Part shown: positions 50,985 through 61,660 of the stretch, piece by piece
How the letters are laid out: every line of letters starts with the position of its first letter
How positions within the stretch are numbered: position 1 is the first letter of the stretch
Assembly (NCBI RefSeq): GCF_000709795.1
Contig: NZ_KL503804.1
Coordinates: 124,001-188,000, forward strand
DNA: 64,000 bases
Reading direction: 5' to 3'
DNA from: Bartonella bacilliformis Ver097
Lineage (GTDB): Bacteria > Pseudomonadota > Alphaproteobacteria > Rhizobiales > Rhizobiaceae
The notes under the pieces: model-generated
Databases searched by the model: none
Seen by the model: only the letters and a program-made list of their open reading frames with translations
What the model was told of the DNA's origin: nothing
Translations under genes and position numbers: made by a program

Positions 50985-51782
50985 ATGGCCAAAAAAACAA
51001 ATAAAAATGAATCTGCTCAAAGCGATCATTTTGAACACATACCAAATGTTCTGCATGGCCCGACAACAAATACAAAAAACGAAAAACGTAAGAAAAAAAC
51101 TTTACCAATAAATAATCATTATCAAGGGCATCGTGAACGTCTTCGTAAACGATTTTTAAATACGAAAGGCAATGCAATCGAAGATTATGAGTATCTTGAA
51201 TTATTGCTTTTTCGTACTATTCCTCGTGCAGACACCAAACCAATTGCTAAAAACTTAATAGAGCGTTTTGGTTCGTTAGCCGATGTTTTGGGAGCTGATA
51301 TTCATAGACTTCAAGAAATTGAAGGATGTGGTCCAGCGTCTGCAATAGATTTAAAAATCATTTCAGCAGTTGCAGGACGTTTTGCTCGTGCACAATTATC
51401 TAAACGTGATATTTTTTCATCATGGGATAAAGTGTTAGCTTATTGCAAAGCTGTTATGGCTCATGAAACACGCGAACAATTTCGTATTTTATTTCTTGAT
51501 AAAAAGCATGGTCTTCTTTCCGATGAAGTGCAACAAACTGGAACTATTGACCGCACCCCTGTTTATCCCCGTGAGGTCGTATCTCGAGCTCTAGAATTAT
51601 CTGCATCAGGAATTATCTTAGTTCACAATCATCCTTCAGGTGATGCTTCTCCTTCCCAAGAAGACATATCAATGACGTATAGATTGAAGGATGTAGCCAA
51701 TGCATTAGATATCACTCTCCATGACCATCTCATTATCGCACGTAATGATTATATAAGCTTTAAAGCACTGAAACTTATATAA
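50985..51782 (+). CDS. radC: RadC/YeeS-family JAB domain protein
   Basis: RadC-family protein (DNA repair annotated; actual function uncertain). In 265 residues there is an N-terminal HhH-like region ([37 protein letters not shown]) and a JAMM/MPN+ metal motif [14 protein letters not shown] at the carboxyl side. The first 40 residues are low-complexity and polar. The gene is close behind map and probably in its operon. Confidence 0.92.
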   Translation: MAKKTNKNESAQSDHFEHIPNVLHGPTTNTKNEKRKKKTLPINNHYQGHRERLRKRFLNTKGNAIEDYEYLELLLFRTIPRADTKPIAKNLIERFGSLADVLGADIHRLQEIEGCGPASAIDLKIISAVAGRFARAQLSKRDIFSSWDKVLAYCKAVMAHETREQFRILFLDKKHGLLSDEVQQTGTIDRTPVYPREVVSRALELSASGIILVHNHPSGDASPSQEDISMTYRLKDVANALDITLHDHLIIARNDYISFKALKLI

Positions 51783-51822
51783 AATTAAATAAAGAAAAAA
51801 GCTTTATCCAATTATACATACA

Positions 51823-52035
51823 TTAATTTTCTAAATCTACATCCAATATAGCCATCGAAAAATTGTAGGATAGTTCATCTTCATCCTCATCTCGATAAAT
51901 AATACCTAAAAACTCATCTCGGATATAAACTTCACAAGAATCATCTTTTTTCGGCCGCGCTTTTACCTGCAATGCTGAATTTTGGAAGATCGTTTTAAAA
52001 TAATTATCAAGTTTTTTTATTTCATCAGCATTCAC
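51823..52035 (-). CDS. DUF3126 family protein
   Basis: A 70-residue acidic, cytoplasmic protein (MNADEIKKLDNYFKTIF, YIRDEFLGIIYRDEDEDELSYNFSMAILD) that matches the short alphaproteobacterial DUF3126 family. The function is unknown. It is convergent with radC. Confidence 0.85.
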   Translation of the reverse strand: MNADEIKKLDNYFKTIFQNSALQVKARPKKDDSCEVYIRDEFLGIIYRDEDEDELSYNFSMAILDVDLEN

Positions 52036-52177
52036 CCGTGCTCTCCTGAATTTAAAGATTAATAACTAATTCCTTGTTGGCAGATAAGCTACTCCTATGA
52101 TTCTGTAAAGATTGGAAAAAATTTTTTCAAAGTCTGCAAAATTTAATTAAATATTTTTAGACTTTATAAATCACAGG

Positions 52178-52951
52178 TCAAATAATAGGAAAACGAGCAA
52201 GAAAATCGATAACGCTTTTTTTATACATCTTATCTCCCACAGCAAGCATATGATTTCGATTAGGAATTTGTAATGCTTCGCCATTTGGTAATAAAGCCGC
52301 TAATGGTTTCGCTTCACCACCAATTTCATCCAGTGAACCAACTGCAACGAGTGAGGGTTGTTTAATCTGAGAAATTTCACATTTTGTTAATTTTTGTTTT
52401 GATGTCATGATACATGCTGCCAAAGCATGTTTATCACTTTTATTTTTATCTGCAAATCTACGAAACATTAAACCACGCGAATTTGTAATAGTTGAAACAT
52501 CTTTTGCTAAAAGAGCTTCTGCAACAGGTTCCCAACTTCCTGCTCCTGTTACCATACCTATACCTAAGCCACCAAAAACAACACTATGCACATATGTTGG
52601 ATATAAAAGAGCCATAAATGCACTAATGCGCGCACCCATGGAGTATCCCATAACATGAGCTTTAGATAATTCTAAATGCTGAAGTAATTTAGCAGCATCA
52701 CTCGCCATCAATTGCGGCGTATAAAATGAAGGATTATAACTTTTGTCTGAATCACCATGTCCACGATTATCAAGAGCAATAACACGATAACCTGCTTCAA
52801 TAAGACAAGAAAACCAACCTGTTTCATACCAATTGATACGTGCAGAGGATCCAAAACCGTGAATCAATAAAATAGGTGCTCCTTGCCCTTCTTCATAGTA
52901 AGCAAACCGCAAACCATCATGTTCAAAAAAACGAATATTTTCTACTGCCAT
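52178..52951 (-). CDS. Alpha/beta hydrolase
   Basis: The 257-residue protein has a standard alpha/beta-hydrolase fold: LLIHGFGSSARINWYETGW (oxyanion loop), ALDNRGHGDSDKSY, nucleophile elbow GYSMGARISAFM (Ser), Asp in LVAVGSLDEIGG and His in NRNHMLAVGDKMY. No signal peptide. The substrate cannot be inferred. It runs 10 bases after the DUF192 gene in the same direction, so both are probably cotranscribed with the cold-shock gene. Confidence 0.86.
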   Translation of the reverse strand: MAVENIRFFEHDGLRFAYYEEGQGAPILLIHGFGSSARINWYETGWFSCLIEAGYRVIALDNRGHGDSDKSYNPSFYTPQLMASDAAKLLQHLELSKAHVMGYSMGARISAFMALLYPTYVHSVVFGGLGIGMVTGAGSWEPVAEALLAKDVSTITNSRGLMFRRFADKNKSDKHALAACIMTSKQKLTKCEISQIKQPSLVAVGSLDEIGGEAKPLAALLPNGEALQIPNRNHMLAVGDKMYKKSVIDFLARFPII

Positions 52952-52961
52952 CCTTTATCCT

Positions 52962-53462
52962 TTAATTACTTTCACATTTCCCACAAATAGCAGGATGAAT
53001 AACACGCTGTCCTTTTTGTATTTTTTTCTCAAAAACTTCACCAGCATTAATTTCAATAGCAAAAGTTGCAGGCACTTTTGATGAAATTATATCTGTTGAG
53101 AATGGAGAAAGTTTTTCAAAAATGGAAACAACACCCCCTTCAGAATTTAAAAAAATCATATCCAAAGATAAAGGCGTATTAGCCATCCACATAAAAATTT
53201 GCTCATTATTCATCAAATTTTTGAATAACATTGCACGGTTACGAGGAAAATGAGTACGATACATCAAACCCGCCTTTGATTGAACTGGAGAAAAGGCAAG
53301 CTCTACTTCATAAAAAATAGTCCCCTGCTCCGTCTTTATTTTTAAAGGAATCAAATCAATAGGAATCTGTATAGGCTTTTGTGCTAAAGCTGTATTTATT
53401 TCTATAAAAAAGACAAAAAAAATTATTTTTTTAAAAAATTTTAACATTTTACTCTTGATCAT
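52962..53462 (-). CDS. DUF192 family exported protein
   Basis: The 166-residue protein has an N-terminal export signal (FFKKIIFFVFFIEINTALA, about 9-27) and a DUF192 domain: VELAFSPVQSKAGLMYRTHFPRNRAMLF and MWMANTPLSLDMIFLN and FAIEINAGEVFEKK. The family function is unknown. Its place just downstream of the double cold-shock gene is conserved in Rhizobiales to my knowledge. Confidence 0.85.
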   Translation of the reverse strand: MIKSKMLKFFKKIIFFVFFIEINTALAQKPIQIPIDLIPLKIKTEQGTIFYEVELAFSPVQSKAGLMYRTHFPRNRAMLFKNLMNNEQIFMWMANTPLSLDMIFLNSEGGVVSIFEKLSPFSTDIISSKVPATFAIEINAGEVFEKKIQKGQRVIHPAICGKCESN

Positions 53463-53545
53463 TTAGGATTTTAAATTTTTCGTGAAACAATAAAAGAAAT
53501 AAAAATTAAAAATAACGATAAAATAGAAAGCTACCCTATAGTTTA

Positions 53546-54120
53546 TTAATGCGTAGAAAATGGAAGTACTATATCGGGATAAATTTCTGCTGTCATCAAC
53601 CCCTTTTTCCCTTTACCAAAACGCACAATAACAACTTGGCCAGCACGTAGTTCTGTTAAACCAAAACGACGCAATGTTTCCATATGAATAAAAATATCCT
53701 CTGTTCCCTGTCCTCGACTAAGGAAGCCAAATCCTTTATCGCGATAAACCACTTAACGATTGCACGCTCCAAACCACTTTCAGGAGCAACCGTAATATGT
53801 GTACGCACCGGAATTTCTGATGGATGAACAGCCGATGATAAATCAATAGACTTCACTTGGATACATTTTAATCCTCGTTTAGTTTTTTTTACAGAACAAA
53901 CAACCTTAGCACCCTCCAAAGTCGTTTGAAAACCGTCTCGCTGCAGCACACTAATATGTAATAATATATCGGGAAGTTTAGGAAAATCAGGTGTAACAAA
54001 CCCATATCCCTTACTGCTATCAAACCATTTAATGATACCAGAAATTTCAACAATCTCACGGTACCCCTCAAAATCGTCTTCCAACGGGGAATGATTCTTC
54101 AATGTATTCTTAATCATCAT
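53546..54120 (-). pseudogene. Two-domain cold-shock protein with a -1 frameshift in the second domain
   Basis: Rhizobial double cold-shock proteins are about 190 residues. Here domain 1 (ISGIIKWFDSSKGYGFVTPDFPKLPDILLHISVL) is intact, as is the linker with PVRTHITVAPESGLERAIVKWF. The frame then shifts at about 53745: frame 1 continues as unrelated residues to 53656. The family-like remainder (RDKGFGFLSRGQGTEDIFIHMETLRRFGLTELRAGQVVIVRFGKGKKGLMTAEIYPD) is in the -1 frame to 53546. TGGTTTATCGC stands where TGGTTTAATCGC (W-F-N-R) is expected, a one-base loss. If read as is, the product has 154 residues and a single domain. It could be a real mutation, an assembly error, or recoding at TTTA. Confidence 0.8.
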
Positions 54121-54564
54121 AACTAAACGTAACCCCGTGAATTTAAATTCTACAAATTAATTCTCTCAATGTTAAGTGAACATTGCTCTCATATTAACAG
54201 CAAGACCCAAGATAAAACTGTCCCTATATTGGTCATCCCACTTCATAATAATGCTTAATCATATGCTTTGTTTAATTCAAAGAAGACATAAAGAACTTCA
54301 TACAGTAACTGATTTATAGTATTTAACTCGCATAATAATGAAGTTCAAGACAAGCTCCTGAAGATTTCAGCTCTGCAATTGATAACACTTTTATCACAAA
54401 AGCTATGATAATTTACTTATAGAAAATCAAATTCTTCAGCAAATAATCCTATTAATTGATATTTGCCTCCGTTAATTAGTTAAATGCATTAAGGAAGCTC
54501 GAACTTAAAGATATACAGTTAGCATATAAAAAGATTTCCCAAATATTTTTTATAGGGTCTATCT
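54121..54564. other. Gap between gatA and the cold-shock gene
   Basis: 444 AT-rich bases. Near the cold-shock start lies a perfect inverted repeat (54167-54185). No ORF or other structure is credible. Long 5' leaders are typical of cold-shock genes in some bacteria. Confidence 0.5.
54167..54185. repeat. Inverted repeat CAATGTT-AAGTG-AACATTG
   Basis: A perfect 7+5+7 dyad, 47 bases upstream of the cold-shock start codon, flanked on the minus strand by GAGAG on both sides. It could be an operator or a leader-RNA hairpin. Confidence 0.5.
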
Positions 54565-56049
54565 TTATGGCCACCACTTTTCAGCACTGAATGTTCCTAC
54601 AGCCTGTTCTATAATATACGCTATCTGAAGAATGACTTCTTCAGTAAAAGGCTTTCCAATTAATTGCAATCCTAGCGGCAAACCACTTGATGATAAACCT
54701 GCAGGCACAGAAACTCCTGGCAAACCCACCATATTAACTGGTACGGTAAAAATGTCATTAAAATACATCGCTATAGAATCATTTTTTATTTTTTCATCAG
54801 CAAGGCCAAAAGCTGGTGTCGGTGTTGCAGGCGTAAGAATTGCATCAACACCAGTAGCAAAACATTGATCAAAATCATTCTTAATCAATGTTCTTGCTTT
54901 TTGAGCTTTAAGATAATAAGCATCGTAATATCCTGACGAAAGAACATAGGTTCCAATCAAAATACGCTGCTTAACTTCATCACCAAAACCAGCTGAGCGT
55001 GTCTTCTCATACATTTCAATAATGTCTTTCCCTGGTATACGAAGTCCAAAGCGAACACCATCATAGCGAGCTAAATTAGAAGATGCTTCTGCAGAAGCCA
55101 CAATGTAATAGGAAGGTAAGGCGTACTTTGCATGAGGCAACGAAATATTAACAATCTCTGCTCCTGCTTCTTTTAATAAATCCATTCCTTTTTGCCAAAG
55201 CTCAATAACTTCAGTAGATATCCCTTCAAGACAATATTCTTTTGGGATACCAACTTTCATTCCTTTGATTGATTGACCAATGTATTTTTCATAATCGGGT
55301 ATTGGTAAATCAACAGAAGTTGAATCTTTTTTATCAAAGGAAGCCATTGATCTGAGCATAATTGCGCAATCTCGAACATCCCGTCCAATAGGCCCTGCTT
55401 GATCTAATGATGAAGCATAAGCTATAGTTCCCCACCGTGAACAACGCCCATAAGTTGGTTTAATCCCTACCGTACCAGTAAAAGCTGCCGGTTGACGTAT
55501 TGATCCACCAGTATCGGTAGCTGTTGCGCCTGCGCAAAGTCGTGCTGCAACAGCAGCTGAAGAACCACCTGAAGAGCCACCAGGAACAAGCTTTTCATCC
55601 GATCCTTTTTTACGCCATGGATTGATAACTGGCCCATAATATGATGTCTCATTGGATGATCCCATAGCAAACTCATCCATATTAAGTTTGCCCAACATAA
55701 CCGCTCCATCTTTCCATAAATTAGCAGTTACTGTCGATTCATACTTTGGTTTAAAACCATCAAGGATATATGAACACCCCTGAGTATGTACATCATATGT
55801 TGCAAAAAGATCTTTAATTCCTAGTGGAATTCCTTCTAAAATACCAGCCTCTCCTTTAGCAAGACGATTATCTGATTCAGCAGCCATTCTCATTGCTTGT
55901 TCTGCTGTTACTGCTACATAAGCATTCAAAATTGGATTAGCTAACTCAATTGCTTGCAAATAAGCTTCTGTTAACTCAGTTGCCTTGAAATCGCCTTTTT
56001 TTAAGGAATCACGAGCCTGTGCAATTGTTAACATTGTTAAATCGGTCAT
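54565..56049 (-). CDS. gatA: Glutamyl/aspartyl-tRNA amidotransferase subunit A
   Basis: GatA is the amidase subunit of GatCAB, which converts Glu-tRNA-Gln (and Asp-tRNA-Asn) to the amide. The 494-residue protein has the Ser-cisSer-Lys triad regions: [10 protein letters not shown] with the Lys, and the Gly/Ser-rich signature [45 protein letters not shown]. It follows gatC after 23 bases. gatB is not in the window. Confidence 0.96.
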   Translation of the reverse strand: MTDLTMLTIAQARDSLKKGDFKATELTEAYLQAIELANPILNAYVAVTAEQAMRMAAESDNRLAKGEAGILEGIPLGIKDLFATYDVHTQGCSYILDGFKPKYESTVTANLWKDGAVMLGKLNMDEFAMGSSNETSYYGPVINPWRKKGSDEKLVPGGSSGGSSAAVAARLCAGATATDTGGSIRQPAAFTGTVGIKPTYGRCSRWGTIAYASSLDQAGPIGRDVRDCAIMLRSMASFDKKDSTSVDLPIPDYEKYIGQSIKGMKVGIPKEYCLEGISTEVIELWQKGMDLLKEAGAEIVNISLPHAKYALPSYYIVASAEASSNLARYDGVRFGLRIPGKDIIEMYEKTRSAGFGDEVKQRILIGTYVLSSGYYDAYYLKAQKARTLIKNDFDQCFATGVDAILTPATPTPAFGLADEKIKNDSIAMYFNDIFTVPVNMVGLPGVSVPAGLSSSGLPLGLQLIGKPFTEEVILQIAYIIEQAVGTFSAEKWWP

Positions 56050-56072
56050 ATTGATTCTCAGTGTATAAAAAA

Positions 56073-56360
56073 TTATTCGACAATTTTTGAAACAAGAAAA
56101 AAATTTTCTTCTGTTACAGGTGCATTTGCCACAATATCCGCGGCCTTATTACCATCTGTGATACTATCTTCACGCATTCGTAAAGTCATTGGAACCACTG
56201 ATATTAATGGATCAACTCCTGTAACATCAATTTCATCAAGTTGTTTTGCTAAATCTAAAACAGCATTAAGCTTTTTTGTTATACGCTCTGTCTCATTGTC
56301 ATGGATAGCAATACGCGCTAAATGCGCTATCCGCTTAATCGTTTTATCATCTACAGACAT
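56073..56360 (-). CDS. gatC: Glutamyl/aspartyl-tRNA amidotransferase subunit C
   Basis: GatC is the small subunit that stabilises GatA. The 95-residue product has the typical [45 protein letters not shown] and LREDSITDG stretch. It is the first gene of the gatCA pair and divergent from ruvX over 166 bases. Confidence 0.93.
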   Translation of the reverse strand: MSVDDKTIKRIAHLARIAIHDNETERITKKLNAVLDLAKQLDEIDVTGVDPLISVVPMTLRMREDSITDGNKAADIVANAPVTEENFFLVSKIVE

Positions 56361-56526
56361 ATTATTTCTCTATTCGAATTTCATTCTGATATTAATTTAT
56401 TCATATTTTCATTTAGTTATATCAAGTTCGCATCTATAAGCATAAAAATATTGATATTTGTATCAAAACTTCATTATAAATACGAATCTAAAATATTAAA
56501 GAACTACAAACATAAAATCAAATCAC

Positions 56527-57012
56527 ATGGCTATTATTACTATAGACAGAGTTATTTCACATCTCTTATCTAAGCAAACAATAGCAGGTTTGGATTTGGG
56601 AACCAAGACCATTGGAATCGCTATTTCTGATATCAGTTTAACCTTTTCAAATCCGCGTCCTGTTATTCAGCGAAAAAAATTTACGTTAGATGCCTTAACA
56701 CTTATAAAAATTTTTGATTATGAAAATGTAGGTGTTGTTATCATTGGTTTACCGATCAACATGGATGGAAGCAATGGTCCTCGTGCTCAAACTACTCGAA
56801 CTTTTGTCAGTAATATAGCAATGTACACAAAAATTCCATTTATTTTTTGGGATGAACGATTATCAACAATTGCAGCACAACGTCATCTTTTAGAAATGGA
56901 TGTATCACGCACTAAACGAGAAAACCGTATTGATTCAGCTGCCGCTGCTTTTATACTACAAGGTGCGCTCGACAGAATTCAAATACTCCGTCATAATCAT
57001 ACAGAAGGATAA
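56527..57012 (+). CDS. ruvX: Holliday junction resolvase-like protein RuvX/YqgF
   Basis: RNase H-fold protein involved in pre-16S rRNA 5' end processing in E. coli. In 161 residues the first acidic strand is [16 protein letters not shown], then [36 protein letters not shown] and [17 protein letters not shown] with the catalytic Asp residues. The gene is convergent with the acyl-CoA dehydrogenase gene and overlaps it by 16 bases at the 3' ends. Confidence 0.93.
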   Translation: MAIITIDRVISHLLSKQTIAGLDLGTKTIGIAISDISLTFSNPRPVIQRKKFTLDALTLIKIFDYENVGVVIIGLPINMDGSNGPRAQTTRTFVSNIAMYTKIPFIFWDERLSTIAAQRHLLEMDVSRTKRENRIDSAAAAFILQGALDRIQILRHNHTEG

Positions 57013-58625
57013 AGGATATTTAGTAGTTCTGATGGATTATATCGTGCAATCATCATACCATAAGATGATCTCCATTGCCCTCCAAGGCGGCTTTCCATAT
57101 AAGCATTAACAACATAATCCATTTCTTTGCGACGTAATGATGCAGCAGCTCCTGCGTATGCCACTTGCTCAACAAAAAATCTACCTGCTCCTTCATTTGT
57201 TGAAGCCATCTGTGCAGCAGATTTGATAATTTCAATAGCCTTTGGGCCTGCTGGACCAATATCCGTTGCAATTTTTTCTAATAATTTTTGAAATAATCCA
57301 GGTGCTTTATTAGCTATGAGAATTGCATCCTTCACTAATTGATTAGCATTATTATTCCTTAGCATCCTTGCAGATCCATCACGCAACATTTGTGATAATG
57401 GATTGCCTTCTATAAAGCTTTCTAAACCGAGCTGTGCAATAATTTCACCAATAATCGGAACAACCAATTGGCTTACATGATACGCAACAATGGGTGTCAT
57501 AATATGTGCAAAAGCTGCTTCAGAGCGATCATTAGCCGCATTATCAAACGCCCATGCTAAACGAAAAACCAAGGCTTGTGAGGCAGCAATATCAAGTGCG
57601 ATGTCAGAAAAAATACGCTCTGTTAATGGTGGTAAAGGTTGATTTGGCATTTTTTGTCGAAAAAAATCTATACCGAATTGAAGTGCTGCCCGCAAAACAC
57701 CTGCTGATATCACAGACTGATCGAAACGCATCATGGTTTCGACATCTTGGATTATTTTTGTGCCTTCTCCAATATTGCCTAAAAGCCAACCATAAGAATT
57801 TTGAAAATCAACACTTCCTTCTGGTACTGAATGCTCTCCAGAGCGCTGCATTAAATGACGGATTGATATGATACCGTTTAATTCACCATTTTCTTGTAAG
57901 CGAGGAACGAAAAAGCAATTCAAACGACCATCTATTTCTGCACTAACAAGATATCCGTCAACTATTGGATTAATAACATTGGTCTTTGTAAGATTTAAAT
58001 TGTATAAATCACAACCAATCTTTTCATCAAAAGAAATTTTTTGTGCCGTTGAAAAACTGGAAAAATGTTTTCTACTTTCTTCAATATCATCAAAAGCGCA
58101 GGTAAGAGAAGCTCCCTTTTTATGATGAATAGGCTTAGAAGAAAAATCACACTGACGTGATAAAAGAACATTTTGCCACCTTTTAAATAATTCAGAGTTA
58201 CCAACTAATACGGCAATAGCTGCACTTGTTATAACAACCTCATTTAAATGTCCGGTCTCCAAACCAGCAGATAAAGCTAAGCGAATAGCACGTGCTTGGT
58301 AACGCACACCATTCTCTACAGTTGTATTTTCCCAAAGTGAAGAAACCAACCCCATCTGCCTCGAATATCGTTGCAGAGTATAGTAAGATGGATGCATCTC
58401 CAATTGCTCTATTAGTTGACCCCACTCGTCATTACGGTGCAACACTGGCCGATAGCGATTTGCCAAACGAGAAAGATCCCATGCTTCACGGCTCGTTACA
58501 AAAGCCCCAACTTCTTGAAAATTCTCTAATAAAGATTCAGGAAGAGTAGATGCAACACGAAACATAAGTGTATCACTAAAAAATGCATTTTTTCGGCGAC
58601 CACTGTGCATAAATGGATCATTCAT
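56997..58625 (-). CDS. AidB-like acyl-CoA dehydrogenase family protein
   Basis: The 542-residue protein has the length and layout of AidB: an N-terminal segment similar to AidB ([24 protein letters not shown]), FAD-binding core remnants ([34 protein letters not shown]) and a C-terminal helical domain. In AidB-type proteins the segment after the Gly-rich turn includes a Glu in WEGSGN; here the aligned stretch is MLRNNNANQ, so the Glu is absent. The central region is also poorly conserved. It may be non-catalytic or substantially diverged. A role in alkylation response is only by family. Confidence 0.8.
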   Translation of the reverse strand: MNDPFMHSGRRKNAFFSDTLMFRVASTLPESLLENFQEVGAFVTSREAWDLSRLANRYRPVLHRNDEWGQLIEQLEMHPSYYTLQRYSRQMGLVSSLWENTTVENGVRYQARAIRLALSAGLETGHLNEVVITSAAIAVLVGNSELFKRWQNVLLSRQCDFSSKPIHHKKGASLTCAFDDIEESRKHFSSFSTAQKISFDEKIGCDLYNLNLTKTNVINPIVDGYLVSAEIDGRLNCFFVPRLQENGELNGIISIRHLMQRSGEHSVPEGSVDFQNSYGWLLGNIGEGTKIIQDVETMMRFDQSVISAGVLRAALQFGIDFFRQKMPNQPLPPLTERIFSDIALDIAASQALVFRLAWAFDNAANDRSEAAFAHIMTPIVAYHVSQLVVPIIGEIIAQLGLESFIEGNPLSQMLRDGSARMLRNNNANQLVKDAILIANKAPGLFQKLLEKIATDIGPAGPKAIEIIKSAAQMASTNEGAGRFFVEQVAYAGAAASLRRKEMDYVVNAYMESRLGGQWRSSYGMMIARYNPSELLNILYPSV

Positions 58626-58749
58626 ATGTATTATTCCTTATTCGAATCATTTGCATCATAAACTATTTATCTTTTCGCAATTAAAAACATTTGTTACATT
58701 CAAAAAAATGCTTATTAACGCTCTTAAGAGAGTTATAGAAAAGAATACG

Positions 58750-59715
58750 ATGACTCAAAATACTCCATTTCCAATTTTTCTCCATCGACATCTCTTAGGT
58801 ATTAAGGGTTTAACTTTACAAGACCTTACTACATTACTTGATCGTGCAGATGCGAATGTTACTCTTTCCCCCAAAAATGATAAAAAGAAATCTACCTTGT
58901 ATGGACGTACTCAAATTAATCTCTTCTTTGAAGCTTCTACACGAACACAATCCTCATTTGAACTAGCCGGGAAGCGGTTAGGAGCAGATGTGATGAACAT
59001 GATCATCAGCAATTCATCTGTAAAAAAAGGAGAAACGTTAATTGATACAGCAACAACCCTTAACGCAATGAAGCCTGATATACTCGTTATTCGCCACAAT
59101 TGCGCTGGAGCTGCTTCCCTTTTAGCTCAAAAAATTGACTGTTGCGTAATTAATGCAGGTGACGGAGCACATGAACATCCAACACAAGCTTTATTAGATG
59201 CTCTTACTATTAGAAGAACAAAAGGTCGTATTGAAGGATTAACTGTTGCAATTTGTGGCGACATCTTGCATTCACGTGTTGCACGCTCCAATATCATTAG
59301 TCTTAATACTTTAGGGGCACGTGTCCGTGTTGTTGCACCCTCAACATTATTGCCTACCGGAATTGAAAATATGGGCGTGGAAGTTTTTCATACGATGCAA
59401 GAAGGTCTTAAAGATGTTGATGTTGTTATGATGTTACGTTTACAGCTTGAGCGTATGGCAGGTGCTTTTATTCCTTCCATCCGTGAATATTTTTATCATT
59501 TCGGCTTACATAAAGAAAATCTAATCCATGCTAAAAATGATTGCATTATCATGCATCCTGGCCCAATAAATCGTGGTATAGAAATTGCCTCTGATATAGC
59601 TGATGGAACACGCAGTATGATCCATACACAAGTAGAAATGGGAATAGCTGTACGCATGGCTATCATGGAAGCGTTGCTGGATCCGCGCCATGGCTGCAAT
59701 GGAGAAAAAAAATGA
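58750..59715 (+). CDS. pyrB: Aspartate carbamoyltransferase catalytic subunit
   Basis: PyrB condenses aspartate and carbamoyl phosphate in pyrimidine synthesis. The start ATG 58750 ([21 protein letters not shown]) gives 321 residues, near the family norm. In-frame upstream codons from 58651, including ATG 58708, have no counterpart. Carbamoyl-phosphate binding is at [36 protein letters not shown] and the later [13 protein letters not shown] are also conserved. The ATGA overlap with the next gene indicates an operon with the pyrC-like gene. Confidence 0.95.
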   Translation: MTQNTPFPIFLHRHLLGIKGLTLQDLTTLLDRADANVTLSPKNDKKKSTLYGRTQINLFFEASTRTQSSFELAGKRLGADVMNMIISNSSVKKGETLIDTATTLNAMKPDILVIRHNCAGAASLLAQKIDCCVINAGDGAHEHPTQALLDALTIRRTKGRIEGLTVAICGDILHSRVARSNIISLNTLGARVRVVAPSTLLPTGIENMGVEVFHTMQEGLKDVDVVMMLRLQLERMAGAFIPSIREYFYHFGLHKENLIHAKNDCIIMHPGPINRGIEIASDIADGTRSMIHTQVEMGIAVRMAIMEALLDPRHGCNGEKK

Positions 59716-61007
59716 CAAGGTCAATAGTTTTCCAAAATGCCCGTATTATTGATCCCTCACGCGCGATCGATGAAATTGGCACAGTCATTATTGAAAATGG
59801 GCTCATTACGGTTTCTGGAAAAGAATCCCTCAACCAGGGAACACCTGAAGGCGCAGAAATCATTGATGCAAGCAATAAAGCAATTTTACCTGGACTTGTT
59901 GATGCTCGAGTTTTTATTGGTGAACCAGGAGCTGAACATCATGAAACAATGGCTTCGGCAAGTCAAGCAGCAGCAGCAGGAGGAATTACCTCTTTTTTGA
60001 TGATGCCAGACACACAACCAGTCATTGATAATGTAGCTCTTGTCGAATTCATTATACGGACAGCACGAGAAATGTCATTGGTCAATATTTACCCTGTGGC
60101 AGCTATCACTCAAGGGCTAAATGGACAAAAAATAGCTGAATTTGGCTTATTAAAAAATGCAGGTGTCATTGCCTTCAGTGAGGGGAAAAAAACTCTTCAG
60201 AATTCATCTGTTATGCGTCGTGCAATGACTTATGCTCGCGACTTTGATGTCGCTTTAATCCATGAAACGCAAGATAAAGACCTGACTGGCCAAGGTGTTA
60301 TGAATGAAGGCTTATTAGCAAGTTGGCTTGGTCTTTCTGGAGTACCTCGCGAAGCAGAAGTCATCCCTTTGGAAAGAGATTTGCGACTGGCTGCATTGAC
60401 AAAAGTAAAGTATCATGCTGCCCAAATATCAACAGCTATGTCTGCTGATGCTATTCGTTTAGCAAAACAACATAATACAAAAATTTCAGCGGGTGTATCA
60501 ATTAATCATTTATCTCTTAATGAAAATGATATTGGTGAATATCGTACTTTTTTTCGTTTAATACCTCCATTGCGTTCAGAAGAAGATCGCATCGCAATGA
60601 TTGAAGCAATAAACGATGGAACAATAGATGTTATTGTTTCTTCACATGATCCTCAAGATGTTGATACAAAACGTTTACCCTTTCAAGACGCTGCAGCAGG
60701 CGCTATTGGAATGGAAACTTTATTAAGTGCAGCTTTACGCTTGTACCACAATAAATCCGTATCTCTTTTACGTTTAATCGAACTCTTATCAACAGCACCG
60801 GCAAAACTTTTTGGTTTAAATGCTGGAACACTTATGAAAGGTGCTCCTGCAGATCTTATTTTGGTTGATCTTGATGAACCATGGGTATTATCTCCAGATA
60901 TATTGCACTCACGCTCAAAAAATACACCCTTTGAAAATACACGCTTTCAAGGACGTGTAATTCAAACCTTTGTTAAAGGTAAATCAGTGTTTAATCTTAA
61001 CCACTAA
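59712..61007 (+). CDS. pyrC: Dihydroorotase-like protein, probably non-catalytic
   Basis: The 431-residue protein is clearly of the dihydroorotase (class I) family ([57 protein letters not shown] region, [10 protein letters not shown]). However, the HxH metal motif normally seen as DxHxH near the start reads VDARVF. The later His-containing KYHxxH reads KYHAAQ, and the TDHAPH region reads SSHDPQ. Several metal ligands are therefore missing. Pseudo-dihydroorotases that stabilise aspartate transcarbamoylase are known in Pseudomonas (pyrC'/pyrX); this is most likely of that type, with the true PyrC elsewhere. Confidence 0.88.
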   Translation: MTRSIVFQNARIIDPSRAIDEIGTVIIENGLITVSGKESLNQGTPEGAEIIDASNKAILPGLVDARVFIGEPGAEHHETMASASQAAAAGGITSFLMMPDTQPVIDNVALVEFIIRTAREMSLVNIYPVAAITQGLNGQKIAEFGLLKNAGVIAFSEGKKTLQNSSVMRRAMTYARDFDVALIHETQDKDLTGQGVMNEGLLASWLGLSGVPREAEVIPLERDLRLAALTKVKYHAAQISTAMSADAIRLAKQHNTKISAGVSINHLSLNENDIGEYRTFFRLIPPLRSEEDRIAMIEAINDGTIDVIVSSHDPQDVDTKRLPFQDAAAGAIGMETLLSAALRLYHNKSVSLLRLIELLSTAPAKLFGLNAGTLMKGAPADLILVDLDEPWVLSPDILHSRSKNTPFENTRFQGRVIQTFVKGKSVFNLNH

Positions 61008-61024
61008 ATAGGATTAAATTCTCA

Positions 61025-61660
61025 ATGAATCAGATTGAAATATTCTTTCAGTTTTATGCATATTTTCTTCTTTTGATATCCTATTTTATAGGATCTATTC
61101 CATTTGGATTGCTTTTTACACGATTTGCTAAACTTGGTGATGTGAGAACCATTGGATCTGGAAATATTGGAACTACAAATGTTTTACGGACAGGACATAA
61201 AAAAATTGCTGCTCTAACTCTTCTTTGCGACACTTTAAAGGGAACTATTGTTATCTGGATTGCAAAATTTTTAATCTATCCAATAGATAACAATATTATT
61301 TCTGTTTTAGCGGGATTTTTTGCTTTTTGGGGTCATCTTTTCCCCATATGGCTCAAATTCAAAGGTGGTAAAGGCGTTGCAACTTATCTAGGTGTATGCT
61401 TAGGACTTTTTTGGCCAGCAGTAATTGTCTTTACCTTTGTCTGGATAATATCCTTTTTATTTAAGCGTTTGTCCTCATTATCAGCACTTTTTGCAGTCAC
61501 TGCTGTTCCAATTTTTGTCTATTTTTCTTCTCCTTGCTTCTATACTAATTGCACAATAATAATAATGAGCATACTTGTGATTATCAAACATCATGCAAAT
61601 ATTCGCAGATTATTAATTGGGGAAGAGAGAAAGGTTACCATCAAAAAAAGGAATGGATAA
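61025..61660 (+). CDS. plsY: Glycerol-3-phosphate acyltransferase
   Basis: PlsY acylates glycerol-3-phosphate from acyl-phosphate at the first step of phospholipid synthesis. The 211-residue membrane protein has five or so hydrophobic segments and the family motifs [28 protein letters not shown], and FKGGKGVAT. It follows the pyrC-like gene after 17 bases and overlaps the dprA start. Confidence 0.94.
   Translation: MNQIEIFFQFYAYFLLLISYFIGSIPFGLLFTRFAKLGDVRTIGSGNIGTTNVLRTGHKKIAALTLLCDTLKGTIVIWIAKFLIYPIDNNIISVLAGFFAFWGHLFPIWLKFKGGKGVATYLGVCLGLFWPAVIVFTFVWIISFLFKRLSSLSALFAVTAVPIFVYFSSPCFYTNCTIIIMSILVIIKHHANIRRLLIGEERKVTIKKRNG

Noticed and set aside
58651-58749. pyrB extension upstream of 58750
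   Set aside because: No family counterpart; the normal PyrB length is obtained from 58750.
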